Shown here piece after piece: positions 25,670 to 33,642 of a stretch of 64,000 bases of DNA (positions within the stretch are counted from its first letter, which is position 1; each line of letters opens with the position of its first letter). The position numbers were made by a program, and so were the translations under genes. Location: NCBI RefSeq assembly GCF_028747785.1, contig NZ_CP118158.1, forward strand, positions 1,364,001-1,428,000, in the 5' to 3' direction. The DNA is from Halosimplex aquaticum. Its GTDB lineage: Archaea > Halobacteriota > Halobacteria > Halobacteriales > Haloarculaceae. The notes beneath the pieces were generated by a model that made no database searches, had not been told where the DNA came from, and saw nothing but the letters and a program-made list of their open reading frames with translations.

Positions 25670-26035
25670 CTAATCCAGTTCGTTGACGAACGCTTCGTGG
25701 CCCCGATACACTGCGTGCAACTCGGGTCTGATTTTAATTGTTTTGGCTCGCTCGTCATATTCAACGAGACCATTATTGTCATTGTCGTATTTTATCAAGT
25801 GCGATTGGATTAGTGACACATAGCTAGCATTTCTGTCCCCTCCCTGTGAGATGGCATCTGCGACGTCCCTGACATCGACTTCGGTACCTGGTTCAAATTC
25901 GACGAGGAACTCAATGACGCGCCGTCTCCGTTCGTTTGAGAGGAGATCGTAGGCATAGGCAGGATCGATTTCACTAGCCGACTGGTTTGACTGCGGTTCG
26001 AAGGTGTCTCGGATGCGTTTGAGCAGTTGCATCAA
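25670..26035 (-). CDS. DUF7344-like winged-helix protein
   Basis: This 121-residue protein has the hallmark YDLLSNERRRRVIEFLVEFE (about 29-48) followed by VDVRDVADAISQ and YVSLIQSHLIKYDNDNNGLV. These are the helices and wing of the haloarchaeal DUF7344 wHTH family, probable DNA-binding regulators. The codons are distinctly less GC-rich than in core genes. A minus-strand TATA-like ctttatacta lies at about 26066-26075. It may regulate the neighbouring methylase genes, but that is only inference from position. Confidence 0.8.
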   Translation of the reverse strand: MMQLLKRIRDTFEPQSNQSASEIDPAYAYDLLSNERRRRVIEFLVEFEPGTEVDVRDVADAISQGGDRNASYVSLIQSHLIKYDNDNNGLVEYDERAKTIKIRPELHAVYRGHEAFVNELD

Positions 26036-26096
26036 GCGATCTCTATCCGCAACTGCTCAAGCCGCTAGTATAAAGCCAAAGACCAGGATAGTCTTC

Positions 26097-26423
26097 TCAC
26101 CAACTTGACTCGGCCAATTCATCTGTCGCGCACACCTCACAAACCGCAGCGTCCTGCGTTTCGATATCAGCGGCGTACCGAGGGGTCTTACCACCGAGAT
26201 GCGACCAGCCCTGCTCGGTGATGTGGATATATTCGTGGATTCTAGGCCGCTCTATCATGTTCAGCTCTTTCAGGTTTTTCAGCACGCTGCGATGTTTCTC
26301 AGTGTTGTACTCGCCATCAAGACGCTGGCCGACAAGACGTTTGAGCTTATGATAGTCGACTGGATCGTAGTGGGCGACGACTTCGAGCATCACCCGTTCC
26401 GCTGATTGAGGAGTCGAAACCAT
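26097..26423 (-). CDS. Small winged-helix protein of the island
   Basis: This 108-residue protein looks like a compact wHTH: SAERVMLEVVAHYDPVDYHK, LKRLVGQRLDGEYNTEKHRS, VLKNLKELNMIERPRIHEYI and HITEQGWSHLGGK. A C-terminal Cys pair, CEVCATDEL, could bind zinc. I chose ATG 26423 because a minus-strand TATA-like sequence (gtatagatatg, about 26446-26456) would place the transcript start there; an upstream ATG at 26447 is also in frame. It is close to the previous wHTH gene on the same strand, with low GC. The target is unknown. Confidence 0.7.
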   Translation of the reverse strand: MVSTPQSAERVMLEVVAHYDPVDYHKLKRLVGQRLDGEYNTEKHRSVLKNLKELNMIERPRIHEYIHITEQGWSHLGGKTPRYAADIETQDAAVCEVCATDELAESSW

Positions 26424-26569
26424 ACCGGCATATTGCCTCGATAGCATATCTATACGATGGGTCTAAGCGATAACACAGAATGATCTCAACGCATAGAGTT
26501 GGTCTAAAAATGATAACATATTGTTTTGTGCGGGTCTAGCTATACGGGAGGAGAGCAATACTCGATAAG

Positions 26570-27298
26570 ATGTCCGCCTTGGTCGATATCCACCCAACAA
26601 TACAGCTGGATCATACTGTCGAACGAAAAAACGAATCACAACAACACTGGGCAATCAAAGCTGCAATCAGCGACAAACTCCACTCAAATCCTGCTTGCGT
26701 GGGAGCTATCGAGACAGAGAAGAAAACATCCGATTTGATTGGGGATGTCCGCTGTCAGCTCTCAGAACCCCCACTCGATATGCCGCAGCGGTTTGTCGTC
26801 GAGATCGAGACTGCCGCGTCGAACAAGGATCGGCTGCGAGCTACTATTGACCATCTCCGATTTGGATATGCTGTCTACTGGGTATTTGCTGTGGATGCTC
26901 ACGAGGCACGGCGAGAGACTGAGGATCTTTTGGACGAATTTGTGACTTCGGCGCCATCACTGGGTGTTGCCTCACTGGCGGACGGCGAGATCGCTTTGGG
27001 TACTCCAATTGTCTGGGGTAAATTCTCTCCTCCAGATCCATGGCTGGGGCGGCACGAGCTGTATATTCCGACGCACAACCGATGGGTCGACTGCTTTGAT
27101 CATGGTGACTTCGCCGTCGATGGAAACCGTGTGGCGATCTTTCGCCAGCCCGACAGCGGAGAACTGTATGCGAGCCAGTATCTTGAAAATGGTCAGCAGA
27201 CGCTTCCGGGACATTTTCCCTGGGAAAAAGATCAATTCCAGAAGAGTATTCGAGAGGGCGAGATTGAACGAGTGTCTCCGGTTCGGGGCCCTCCATGA
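26570..27298 (+). CDS. Unknown protein with a PD-(D/E)xK-like nuclease pattern
   Basis: This 242-residue protein of island composition does not match a family I can name. Residues about 25-110 resemble a CoiA/PD-(D/E)xK nuclease core: a helix with HWAIKAAISDKL, then GAIETEKKTSDLIGDVRCQL (candidate Glu and Asp), then RFVVEIETAASNKDR (candidate E-x-E/T) and a helix RATIDHLRFGYAVYWVFAV. The C-terminal half (LGRHELYIPTHNRWVDCFD) is unassigned. A GGAGG-like box is 14-19 bp upstream. The reading frame downstream (wHTH plus Dam methylase) overlaps its last 110 bases in another phase with no good start of its own, so the two may be one frameshifted gene. The nuclease role is inference. Confidence 0.6.
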   Translation: MSALVDIHPTIQLDHTVERKNESQQHWAIKAAISDKLHSNPACVGAIETEKKTSDLIGDVRCQLSEPPLDMPQRFVVEIETAASNKDRLRATIDHLRFGYAVYWVFAVDAHEARRETEDLLDEFVTSAPSLGVASLADGEIALGTPIVWGKFSPPDPWLGRHELYIPTHNRWVDCFDHGDFAVDGNRVAIFRQPDSGELYASQYLENGQQTLPGHFPWEKDQFQKSIREGEIERVSPVRGPP

Positions 27299-28040
27299 GC
27301 CAAATGAAGCTACAGCCGTAACTGTCTACGATTTCAGAGGCGTCTGTGTAGACCAAGTATCGACCGAAATTGCCTACTTATTGGAACATATCTTCCACTA
27401 CAAGGTGCCAACACACCGTGACAGAATCTGGTCTACGACGCTACAGCTGATTGAGTTCCAACGATCGTTCACTGCGTCTGATGTTCGGGATGCCATCGAT
27501 GGCGAGCCACCTACCGAACGGACAGTACGAAACACTCTCAATTCAATGGAAACCCTGGATTTACTCGGGAGCGAAGGCGGAACTGGAAGTGCTCCACGCC
27601 GGTACTATCCTCAAGACCCTGGCCCAGCTGAGATAAACTCTGGGTACACGCCTCGGAAAAGTTCCCAATCTGGTACATTTCCGTATCCCGGTGGTAAGGG
27701 AGGAATCTCGGACTGGATTGTCGACACGATGCCAGCTCACGATACGTACGTTGAGGTGTTCGGTGGTGCAGCAGGAGTCATATATAACAAACCCCGGTCA
27801 AAATACGAGATATACAACGACCACAACGAGGACTTGACACAATTCTTTACAGTCCTTCGAGACCGGCCTGACGAACTATCCGAGTGGCTCGAGTCAGTCC
27901 CGTATTCACGGGCGCAGTACGAGCAATGGGTAGCAGAATTTTATAACGGGGTGCGTCCAGACGACCCGATCGCACGTGCAGGCCGATTTTTCTCCCTTCG
28001 CTATATGCAATTTTTGGCTCTGGTGAATCGCCAGAAGGCG

Positions 28041-28048
28041 TTTGATTT
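28041..28048. repeat. Left 8-bp target-site duplication of the ISH1-like element
   Basis: TTTGATTT at 28041-28048 is repeated exactly at 28905-28912 and flanks the IS. An 8-bp duplication is what ISH1-type IS5 elements generate. Both copies read Phe-Asp in the phase of the interrupted methylase. Confidence 0.85.
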
Positions 28049-28875
28049 CACTGTTTCACGGCCCGCTTGATATTGTAGACCGCACACATCAAGACGATCT
28101 CACGAAATTCGCGGTACCACGCTCGGGCACGCACCGCGTGGCCGAGCGTGCGCTTAATCGTCGAGAAGACGGCCTCAGACAGTGCCCTTTGGCCGTACAG
28201 AGACCCATCGATGCGCGCGTTATGCGCGCAATCGATGGGTCGGAACTCACGGTGCTTGATCAGCGGTCTCACGCCCTCTTCGCGCAATTTATCGCGTAAT
28301 TGCTGCCAATCGTAGCCTTTGTCGGCGGCGAGGCTGGCAATCTCGCCCGCGTTGCGGAGGGCGAGTTGCCAGCCGATTTGCGTGTCGTGCCGTTTCTCGG
28401 TCGTACAGTGAACGTCGAGCACAGCTTGCGTTTTCGTATCGACAAGCGCAGTCGTTTTCAGCGTTTGAACGTGGTAATTCGTCCGACGACAGTAGTGCTT
28501 GCTGGCGGTTTCACGGTCGAAAAACGTCGCGTCCATCGCGGCGTGATCAGCGGTGTCGTGCAGCTGCGCCGAGAGGCGCAGCAGCACTCGCCACACCTCC
28601 ATCTGTAACCTATCAAACGCCTTGACAAGCGTTGAGTGGTGCGGGAGATCGCCCGCTTCGAGGCCGATCTCGGCCAAAATATACGGCATCTCGCTCAGCA
28701 GATCAAGCGTTTCACGGTACGGTTTCGCCACGTAAATGCGAAGACAGTGCAGCGACACGATAGCGTAATCGGCGAAGCCGCCACCCCCTTCGGGGGCGGC
28801 GACTTCGCCTCGACCACCAACAGCATTTTTAGCTAACGAGACCGCTTTCTTCGTGAAGCGGGAGATCTTCGACAT
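28048..28875 (-). CDS. IS5-family (ISH1-like) transposase
   Basis: This 275-residue transposase is of the type common in haloarchaea. It begins SKISRFTKKAVSLAKNAVGG and continues with FADYAIVSLHCLRIYVAKPY and LPHHSTLVKAFDRL. The DDE residues are in DHAAMDATFFDRETASKHYC (Asp), LAADKGYDWQQLRDKL (Asp) and YGQRALSEAVFSTIKRTLG (Glu, in the Y-x2-R-x3-E-x6-K arrangement). The frame is intact. The last base of its stop codon falls in the target duplication at 28048. I chose ATG 28875; a GTG at 28881 is also possible. Confidence 0.9.
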   Translation of the reverse strand: MSKISRFTKKAVSLAKNAVGGRGEVAAPEGGGGFADYAIVSLHCLRIYVAKPYRETLDLLSEMPYILAEIGLEAGDLPHHSTLVKAFDRLQMEVWRVLLRLSAQLHDTADHAAMDATFFDRETASKHYCRRTNYHVQTLKTTALVDTKTQAVLDVHCTTEKRHDTQIGWQLALRNAGEIASLAADKGYDWQQLRDKLREEGVRPLIKHREFRPIDCAHNARIDGSLYGQRALSEAVFSTIKRTLGHAVRARAWYREFREIVLMCAVYNIKRAVKQ

Positions 28876-28904
28876 AACCACCGCCGATTTCCCGCTTCAC
28901 TTCC
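28049..28904 (-). mobile_element. IS5-family (ISH1-like) insertion sequence in a methylase gene
   Basis: This compact element of about 856 bp is bounded by 8-bp direct repeats TTTGATTT and carries one transposase gene on the minus strand. Obvious long terminal inverted repeats are not visible, so the exact ends rest on the duplication. Its GC is closer to the core than to the island, which suggests a later insertion. Confidence 0.85.
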
Positions 28905-28912
28905 TTTGATTT
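28905..28912. repeat. Right 8-bp target-site duplication of the ISH1-like element
   Basis: This is the second copy of TTTGATTT. Directly after it the interrupted methylase frame resumes (L-T-T-H-P-D-A-L-Q-R-F), which supports it as the true insertion boundary. Confidence 0.85.
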
Positions 28913-29049
28913 GACGACCCATCCCGACGCCTTACAGCGATTCACCAGAGCCAATCAAGCTGATATGTTCCGACTGTCAGGGAGGAACTATCAGATTGAT
29001 TATAATTCGAATTCGCGCCGGCCCACTTTTCCACCGACGCTACCAGAGG

Positions 29050-29098
29050 AGCGACGCGACTCGTCGCTAATTCCCGCGGCTGGGGCAACTCCCAGCCG
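29050..29098. other. Two perfect hairpins at the right edge of the island
   Basis: AGCGACG-5 nt-CGTCGCT (29050-29068) and CGGCTGGG-6 nt-CCCAGCCG (29077-29098) are adjacent perfect inverted repeats located where composition returns to core-like GC. They may be a transcription terminator, a protein-binding site or a remnant of the island attachment region. No T-run follows on either strand. Confidence 0.55.
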
Positions 29099-29172
29099 AC
29101 GGCAACGCGGTATCGACCGTCGGTTTCGGCTTCCGGGACCGCCCCTAAGTCGCTGGAACCCCAACGCGACAC

Positions 29173-29790
29173 ATGGGAACCGTCGTTTTCGTCCGCCACG
29201 GCGAGACCGCGTGGAACGCCGAGAACCGCGCCCAGGGATGGGCGCCGACGTCGCTCACGGAGCGAGGCCACCGCCAGGCCGAGGAACTGGCCGACCACCT
29301 CGACGAGGCGTACGACTTCGACCGAATCGTCTCGTCGGACATCCGGCGGGCAAAAGAGACCGCCCGCATCGTCAACGAGCGATTCGACGGCGACATCGAG
29401 TACGACAGCGCCTGGCGCGAGCAGGACCTGGGGACGCTCCAGGGGTTCCGGGCGGACGCGCTGGAGCGGCAGTTCCCGGAGTACGCCGTCGCCGAGGCGG
29501 GCCGGACCGCCTCGAAGCGGACGCCCGAGAGCGGCGAGTGCTTCGAGGACATGTGCGACCGGATCGCCGGCGCGTGGGAGACGATCCGCGAGTCTGTCGA
29601 CGAGGAGACGTACCTCGTCGTCGCCCACGGCGGGTCGATCCGGATCGTCCTCGGCGAGGTGATGGGGATGTCCATCGAGGAGGGGGTAGAACACCTCACG
29701 CAAGACAACTGCGCGGTGAACGTCGCCAGCGTCGAGGACGACGAGGTCGCGATCGACGTGGAGAACGACACCGACTATCGGCGGGAGTGA
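29173..29790 (+). CDS. Histidine phosphatase family protein (phosphoglycerate mutase-like)
   Basis: This 205-residue protein has the N-terminal catalytic motif VVFVRHGETAWNAENRAQGW, in which the His of RHG is phosphorylated. The second conserved Arg/Glu region is IVSSDIRRAKETARIV, the acid Glu is in WREQDLGTLQG, and the second His is in LVVAHGGSIRIVLGE. It is a dPGM/CobC-type phosphatase and the substrate cannot be told from sequence. It starts about 150 bp after the island edge and is the first clearly core gene on the right. Confidence 0.9.
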   Translation: MGTVVFVRHGETAWNAENRAQGWAPTSLTERGHRQAEELADHLDEAYDFDRIVSSDIRRAKETARIVNERFDGDIEYDSAWREQDLGTLQGFRADALERQFPEYAVAEAGRTASKRTPESGECFEDMCDRIAGAWETIRESVDEETYLVVAHGGSIRIVLGEVMGMSIEEGVEHLTQDNCAVNVASVEDDEVAIDVENDTDYRRE

Positions 29791-29897
29791 CTGACGTGCC
29801 GGTCGCGGTGACAGTTCGACGGGGTTCTCCCGGATTCTCCGACTACACCACCAGTTAGGCGGGAACGTTTAGGGGACTGGCGTTAAATAGTCCTGAC

Positions 29898-30803
29898 ATG
29901 AACGTGCTCGTCGTCGGCGGGAACGGATTCGTCGGGTCGCACCTGTGCGCCGAACTGGTCGAGCGGGGCCACGACGTGACGGTACTGGCGCGTACGCCCG
30001 AGGACAGTGACCTGCCCGACACCGTGGAGACGTACGCTGGTGACGTGACCGACTACGATTCGATCGAGGGCGCCTTCGAGGGGCAGGACGCGGTCGTCAA
30101 CCTCGTCGCCCTATCGCCGCTGTTCAAGCCCGACGGAGGCGACGAGATGCACGACCGAGTGCACCGCGGCGGGACGGAGCACTGCCTGCGCGCGGCGGAG
30201 ACTCACGGCGTCGACCGGTTCGTCCAGCAGAGCGCACTGGGCGCGGACCCCGACGCACCGACCCACTACCTGCGCGCGAAGGGCCACGCCGAGGACCTCG
30301 TCCGCGAGTCGGACCGCGAGTGGGTGATCTTCCGCCCGTCGATCATCTTCGGGGAAGGCGGGGAGTTCATCGAGTTCACGAAGAAACTGAAGTCGTGGTT
30401 CGCGCCGGGACTACCCGTGTATCCGCTCCCCGGCGGCGGGCGACAGACGCGCTTCCAGCCGATCGCGGTCGGAGAGTTCGTCCCGATGTTGGCCGACGCC
30501 GTCGGGGACGACGGTCACGTAGGCGAGACCTACCAGATCGGCGGTCCCGACGTGCTGACGCTGCGGGAGGTCACCGAACTCGTCTACGAGTCAGAGGGGC
30601 GGTCGGTCTCTATCGTCCCGTTGCCGATGGCGATGGCGAACGTCGGCCTCACCGTCCTCGGGAGCGTCGGGTTCCCGATGGGAAAAGACCAGTTTCGGTC
30701 GCTGCGCCTCGACAATACGGTCGATTCGAACGACGTCGACGCGTTCGGCGTCGACGAGCGCGAACTGACGACGTTCCGCTCGTATCTGGGACTGAGGCGC
30801 TGA
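29898..30803 (+). CDS. NAD(P)-binding atypical short-chain dehydrogenase (NDUFA9/NmrA-like)
   Basis: This 301-residue extended SDR has the Rossmann motif NVLVVGGNGFVGSHLCAEL (2-20), DAVVNLVALSP, RFVQQSALGAD and an active-site-like Y-x3-K in HYLRAKGHAEDL. VIFRPSIIFGEG and the C-terminal substrate lobe follow. It is closest to the complex I NDUFA9-type/NmrA-like branch common in haloarchaea. The substrate is unknown. It lies 107 bp downstream of the phosphatase with its own likely promoter. Confidence 0.85.
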   Translation: MNVLVVGGNGFVGSHLCAELVERGHDVTVLARTPEDSDLPDTVETYAGDVTDYDSIEGAFEGQDAVVNLVALSPLFKPDGGDEMHDRVHRGGTEHCLRAAETHGVDRFVQQSALGADPDAPTHYLRAKGHAEDLVRESDREWVIFRPSIIFGEGGEFIEFTKKLKSWFAPGLPVYPLPGGGRQTRFQPIAVGEFVPMLADAVGDDGHVGETYQIGGPDVLTLREVTELVYESEGRSVSIVPLPMAMANVGLTVLGSVGFPMGKDQFRSLRLDNTVDSNDVDAFGVDERELTTFRSYLGLRR

Positions 30804-31028
30804 CGCGTCCGGTCTCCCGGCTTCGACAGACTACGTCGCCGAACCCGGCTCGGATTCACACGAACTCCGGGGATCGACCGACGGAAAAATCCCGGTCCTC
30901 GGACATTTCACTCGGTTTTCACCTCGATAGCGGCTGGACGACGAAAGGACAGCTTACCGGGCCGCTGTCTGGCGATCTGGAAAATAACGATTGCGATGTT
31001 GACAATTTCACGTTCGATAGCTGGGCAA

Positions 31029-31040
31029 AAAGCTTATATC
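31029..31040 (+). promoter_or_regulatory. cetZ1 promoter (TATA region)
   Basis: The sequence aaagcttatatc is centred about 44 bp before the ATG at 31080. It is preceded by a run of A residues that could serve as the BRE. Transcription would start near 31062, giving a short leader of about 18 nt. Confidence 0.55.
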
Positions 31041-31079
31041 CGCCATGGGACTGTTTATTTCTCAACGGACACGGCAGCT

Positions 31080-32264
31080 ATGAAATTGGCGATGATCGGC
31101 TTCGGGCAGGCCGGCGGGAAGATCGTTGACAAGTTCCTCGAATACGACGAGGCTACGCAGAGCGGAATCGTCCGCTCCGCGGTCGCGGTCAACACTGCCA
31201 AGGCGGACCTGCTCGGGCTAGAACGAATTCCGGAGGAGAATCGAGTACTGATCGGCCAAGCGCGCGTGAAGGGTCACGGCGTGGGCGCCGACAACGAGCT
31301 CGGCGCGGAGATCGCCGAGGAAGACATCGACGAAGTCCAGGGTGCGATCGACAACATCCCGGTCCACGAGATCGACGCGTTCATGATCGTGGCCGGGCTG
31401 GGCGGCGGGACCGGTTCGGGCGGTTCGCCGGTGCTCGCGAAGCACCTCAAGCGCATCTACACCGAACCGGTGTACGGGCTGGGCGTCCTGCCCGGCGGCG
31501 ACGAGGGCGGTATCTACACCCTCAACGCCGCCCGGTCGTTCCAGACGTTCGTCCGCGAGGTCGACAACCTGCTCGTCTTCGACAACGACGCCTGGCGCAA
31601 GTCCGGCGAGTCGATGGAGAGCGGGTACGAGGAGATTAACGACGAGATCGTCCGGCGGTTCGGCGTCCTCTTCGGTGCCGGCGAGGTCGGCACCGGCGAC
31701 GAGGTCGCCGAGAGCGTCGTCGACTCCTCTGAGATCATCAACACGCTCTCGGGGGGCGGCGTCTCGACGGTCGGGTACGCCGCGGAGACGGTCGAGGAGG
31801 ACGACTCCGGCGGCCTGCTCTCTCGCTTCAAGGGCGACGACGACGGCATCGACGACGGCGGGATGGAGACCGCCAACACCACGAACCGCATCACGTCGCT
31901 GGTCCGGAAGGCGGCGCTGGGCCGTCTCACGCTCCCGTGTGAGATCGACGGCGCCGAGCGCGCGCTGCTCGTGATGAGCGGTCCGTCGAACCACCTCAAC
32001 CGGAAAGGCATCGAGCGCGGCCGCAAGTGGCTCGAAGAGCAGACCGGGTCGATGGAGGTCCGCGGCGGCGACTACCCCGTTCGCGAGAACAACGTCGCCG
32101 CCTCGATCCTGCTGTCGGGCGTCCACAACGTCCCGCGGATCAAGGAGCTCCAGCAGGTGGCCATCGAGGCCCAGGACAACATCGACGACATCCGGCAGCA
32201 AAGCGAAGATAACTTAGAGGAGTTGGTGGAAGATGACGAAGATGAGTTGGATCCGCTCTTCTAA
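31080..32264 (+). CDS. cetZ1: Tubulin-like protein CetZ (cell shape)
   Basis: This 394-residue tubulin/FtsZ-superfamily GTPase opens with KLAMIGFGQAGGKIVDKFLE, has the GTP-binding signature AGLGGGTGSGGSP (about 107-119, CetZ form), and continues with VLPGGDEGGIYTLNAARSFQ and TSLVRKAALGRLTLPCEIDG. It ends with an acidic tail, EELVEDDEDELDPLF. CetZ1 polymerises at the envelope and controls rod shape and motility in Haloferax. The length and high conservation point to CetZ1 rather than another paralog. It overlaps the next gene by 32 bases, so the downstream secreted protein is translationally coupled. Confidence 0.9.
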   Translation: MKLAMIGFGQAGGKIVDKFLEYDEATQSGIVRSAVAVNTAKADLLGLERIPEENRVLIGQARVKGHGVGADNELGAEIAEEDIDEVQGAIDNIPVHEIDAFMIVAGLGGGTGSGGSPVLAKHLKRIYTEPVYGLGVLPGGDEGGIYTLNAARSFQTFVREVDNLLVFDNDAWRKSGESMESGYEEINDEIVRRFGVLFGAGEVGTGDEVAESVVDSSEIINTLSGGGVSTVGYAAETVEEDDSGGLLSRFKGDDDGIDDGGMETANTTNRITSLVRKAALGRLTLPCEIDGAERALLVMSGPSNHLNRKGIERGRKWLEEQTGSMEVRGGDYPVRENNVAASILLSGVHNVPRIKELQQVAIEAQDNIDDIRQQSEDNLEELVEDDEDELDPLF

Positions 32265-33006
32265 GAGCGCCGCGTTGGTCGTATTGCTCGCCCTCTCGCT
32301 GGCGGCGGCCGGGACAGCCGGAGCTATCTCCGTCCAGGCAGGCGAGGTCCCGAACCAGACGCGCGTCGGCGAGACGGTGACGACGACGGTCACCATCGAG
32401 GACCCGTTCGTCGAGATGAACGACCAGTGGACGCTTCAGGGGAGCACGGAACTGAAGAACGTCAGCTGGACGATCACCGTCCTGCAGCAGGGCGAGCAGG
32501 TCGACCAGTACAACTACGGCGAGCAGTCCTTCGAACAGGGGCTGAACGCCAGTAACAACGGTGACACCGTCGAAGTCGAACTCACCGGCACCACGCCGGC
32601 CATCGAGAACTACACGTACGAACCGCGCGAGACGTACACGCTCTACGACTTCGACGCCCTCGAGGGCAGCTCGACGAGCGACCTGAACGCGACGCAGGTC
32701 CACCACTACACGAACGAGAGCAAGAGCGCCCGCGAGACTATCGACGAGGCGGCATCGGCGGTCAACGCCTCGGACACGGGCCAGAACGACCTGAACCAGG
32801 CGATCTCCGCCTACGAGAACGGGAACTTCGGGAACGCCGAGTCCAACGCGCAGGACGCGATCGAGGCGGCCGAACAGGCTGAGCAGTCCCAGCAGCGCAA
32901 CCAGACGATCCTCATGGGCGTCGGCGCGCTGCTCGTCGTCGGACTCCTCACCGGCGGCGTCCTCTACTGGCGCTCCAACCAGGACGAACCCACGAAGCTC
33001 CAGTAG
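32233..33006 (+). CDS. Secreted, membrane-anchored protein coupled to cetZ1
   Basis: This 257-residue protein has a signal peptide (SAALVVLLALSLAAAGTAGA, about 11-30), an extracellular beta-sandwich-like domain (about 33-150, VGETVTTTVTIEDPFVEMND), a helical segment with repeated Ala/Asn/Gln (about 160-215), and a C-terminal TM helix (ILMGVGALLVVGLLTGGVLY) with a short basic tail. Several N-x-S/T sites suggest N-glycosylation. The start overlaps the cetZ1 end by 32 bases, and an ATG at 32242 is an alternative. I recognise no family. The coupling suggests an envelope partner of the CetZ cytoskeleton. cofC begins directly at its stop. Confidence 0.8.
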   Translation: MTKMSWIRSSKSAALVVLLALSLAAAGTAGAISVQAGEVPNQTRVGETVTTTVTIEDPFVEMNDQWTLQGSTELKNVSWTITVLQQGEQVDQYNYGEQSFEQGLNASNNGDTVEVELTGTTPAIENYTYEPRETYTLYDFDALEGSSTSDLNATQVHHYTNESKSARETIDEAASAVNASDTGQNDLNQAISAYENGNFGNAESNAQDAIEAAEQAEQSQQRNQTILMGVGALLVVGLLTGGVLYWRSNQDEPTKLQ

Positions 33007-33642
33007 ATGCGCGTCGTCGTCCCGTTCGCACCCGACCGGCCCAAGACTCGCCTCGCACCCGTTCTCGACGAGGCCGAGCGGGCCGAATTCGCGCGGACGA
33101 TGCTCGACGACGTGCTCGACGCGCTGTCCACGCTCGACCGCGAGCGGTCGCTCTCACTCGATCCGTTCGTCCTCTCGACGGCGCCCGTCGACTGCGACGC
33201 GCCGGTGACCGTCGACGACCGCTCGCTCAGCGACGCCGTGAACGCGCAACTCCCCGACAGCGCCGACGACCCGCCGGCCGCAGTGGTCATGGCCGACCTC
33301 GCGCTGGCGACGCCCGACGCGCTCGCCCGCCTGTTCGCGCCGGACGCGGACGTCGTCCTCGCGCCCGGTCGCGGCGGCGGAACGAACGCGCTCGTCGCCC
33401 GCGATCCGGACTTCGCCGTCGACTACCACGGCGCCTCGTTCCGCGACCACCGCGAGATCACACGCGAAGCGGGCGCCGACCTCGCGGTCGTCGACTCGTT
33501 CAGGCTCTCCACGGACGTCGACGAGCCGGCGGACCTGGTCGAGGTGCTGCTGCACGCCGACGGGTCGGCCTTCGAGTGGCTCGACGGCGCGGGGTTCGAA
33601 CTCGCGGTCGCCGAGGGTCGCGTCGAAGTCGAACGGAATTAG
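33007..33642 (+). CDS. cofC: 2-phospho-L-lactate guanylyltransferase (CofC)
   Basis: This 211-residue nucleotidyltransferase makes the activated lactate (or phosphoenolpyruvate) donor GDP-ester used to build the side chain of coenzyme F420. The N-terminus [20 protein letters not shown] (2-21) is the family's nucleotide-binding start. [20 protein letters not shown] contains the Asp of the metal site, and [16 protein letters not shown] and [17 protein letters not shown] are further conserved blocks. Its ATG follows the stop of the previous gene with no gap, so it is in the cetZ1 operon. cofG lies 363 bp downstream and cofH at 38.7 kb. Confidence 0.9.
   Translation: MRVVVPFAPDRPKTRLAPVLDEAERAEFARTMLDDVLDALSTLDRERSLSLDPFVLSTAPVDCDAPVTVDDRSLSDAVNAQLPDSADDPPAAVVMADLALATPDALARLFAPDADVVLAPGRGGGTNALVARDPDFAVDYHGASFRDHREITREAGADLAVVDSFRLSTDVDEPADLVEVLLHADGSAFEWLDGAGFELAVAEGRVEVERN

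Larger units (their letters stand above)
27189..29015 (+). pseudogene. Dam-type (D12 class) adenine methylase with N-terminal wHTH, split by an IS and 3' truncated
   Basis: The frame encodes a winged-helix-like region (TEIAYLLEHIFHYKVPTHRD and SFTASDVRDAIDG) and then the D12 methylase core: FPYPGGKGGISDWIVDTM, YVEVFGGAAGVIYNKPRS (motif I) and FFSLRYMQFLALVNRQKAFD. At 28048 it is interrupted by an IS. Removing the IS and one 8-bp duplicate rejoins the frame as FDLTTHPDALQRFTRANQ and then MFRLSGRNYQIDY, like the family's region before motif IV. The coding signal ends near 29015, before the catalytic DPPY. The only in-frame ATG upstream of the wHTH is at 27189, overlapping the previous gene by 110 bases. 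Confidence 0.8.

Noticed and set aside
20230..29020. tRNA gene as island integration site
   Set aside because: I looked for T-loop sequences (GGTTCGAATCC-like) and acceptor stems at both boundaries and elsewhere in the window and found none.
28911..29858. Long frame continuing from the methylase relic into the phosphatase gene
   Set aside because: After about 29015 it becomes the shifted frame of the histidine phosphatase, with Arg/Pro-rich translation. Only its first ~35 codons belong to the methylase.
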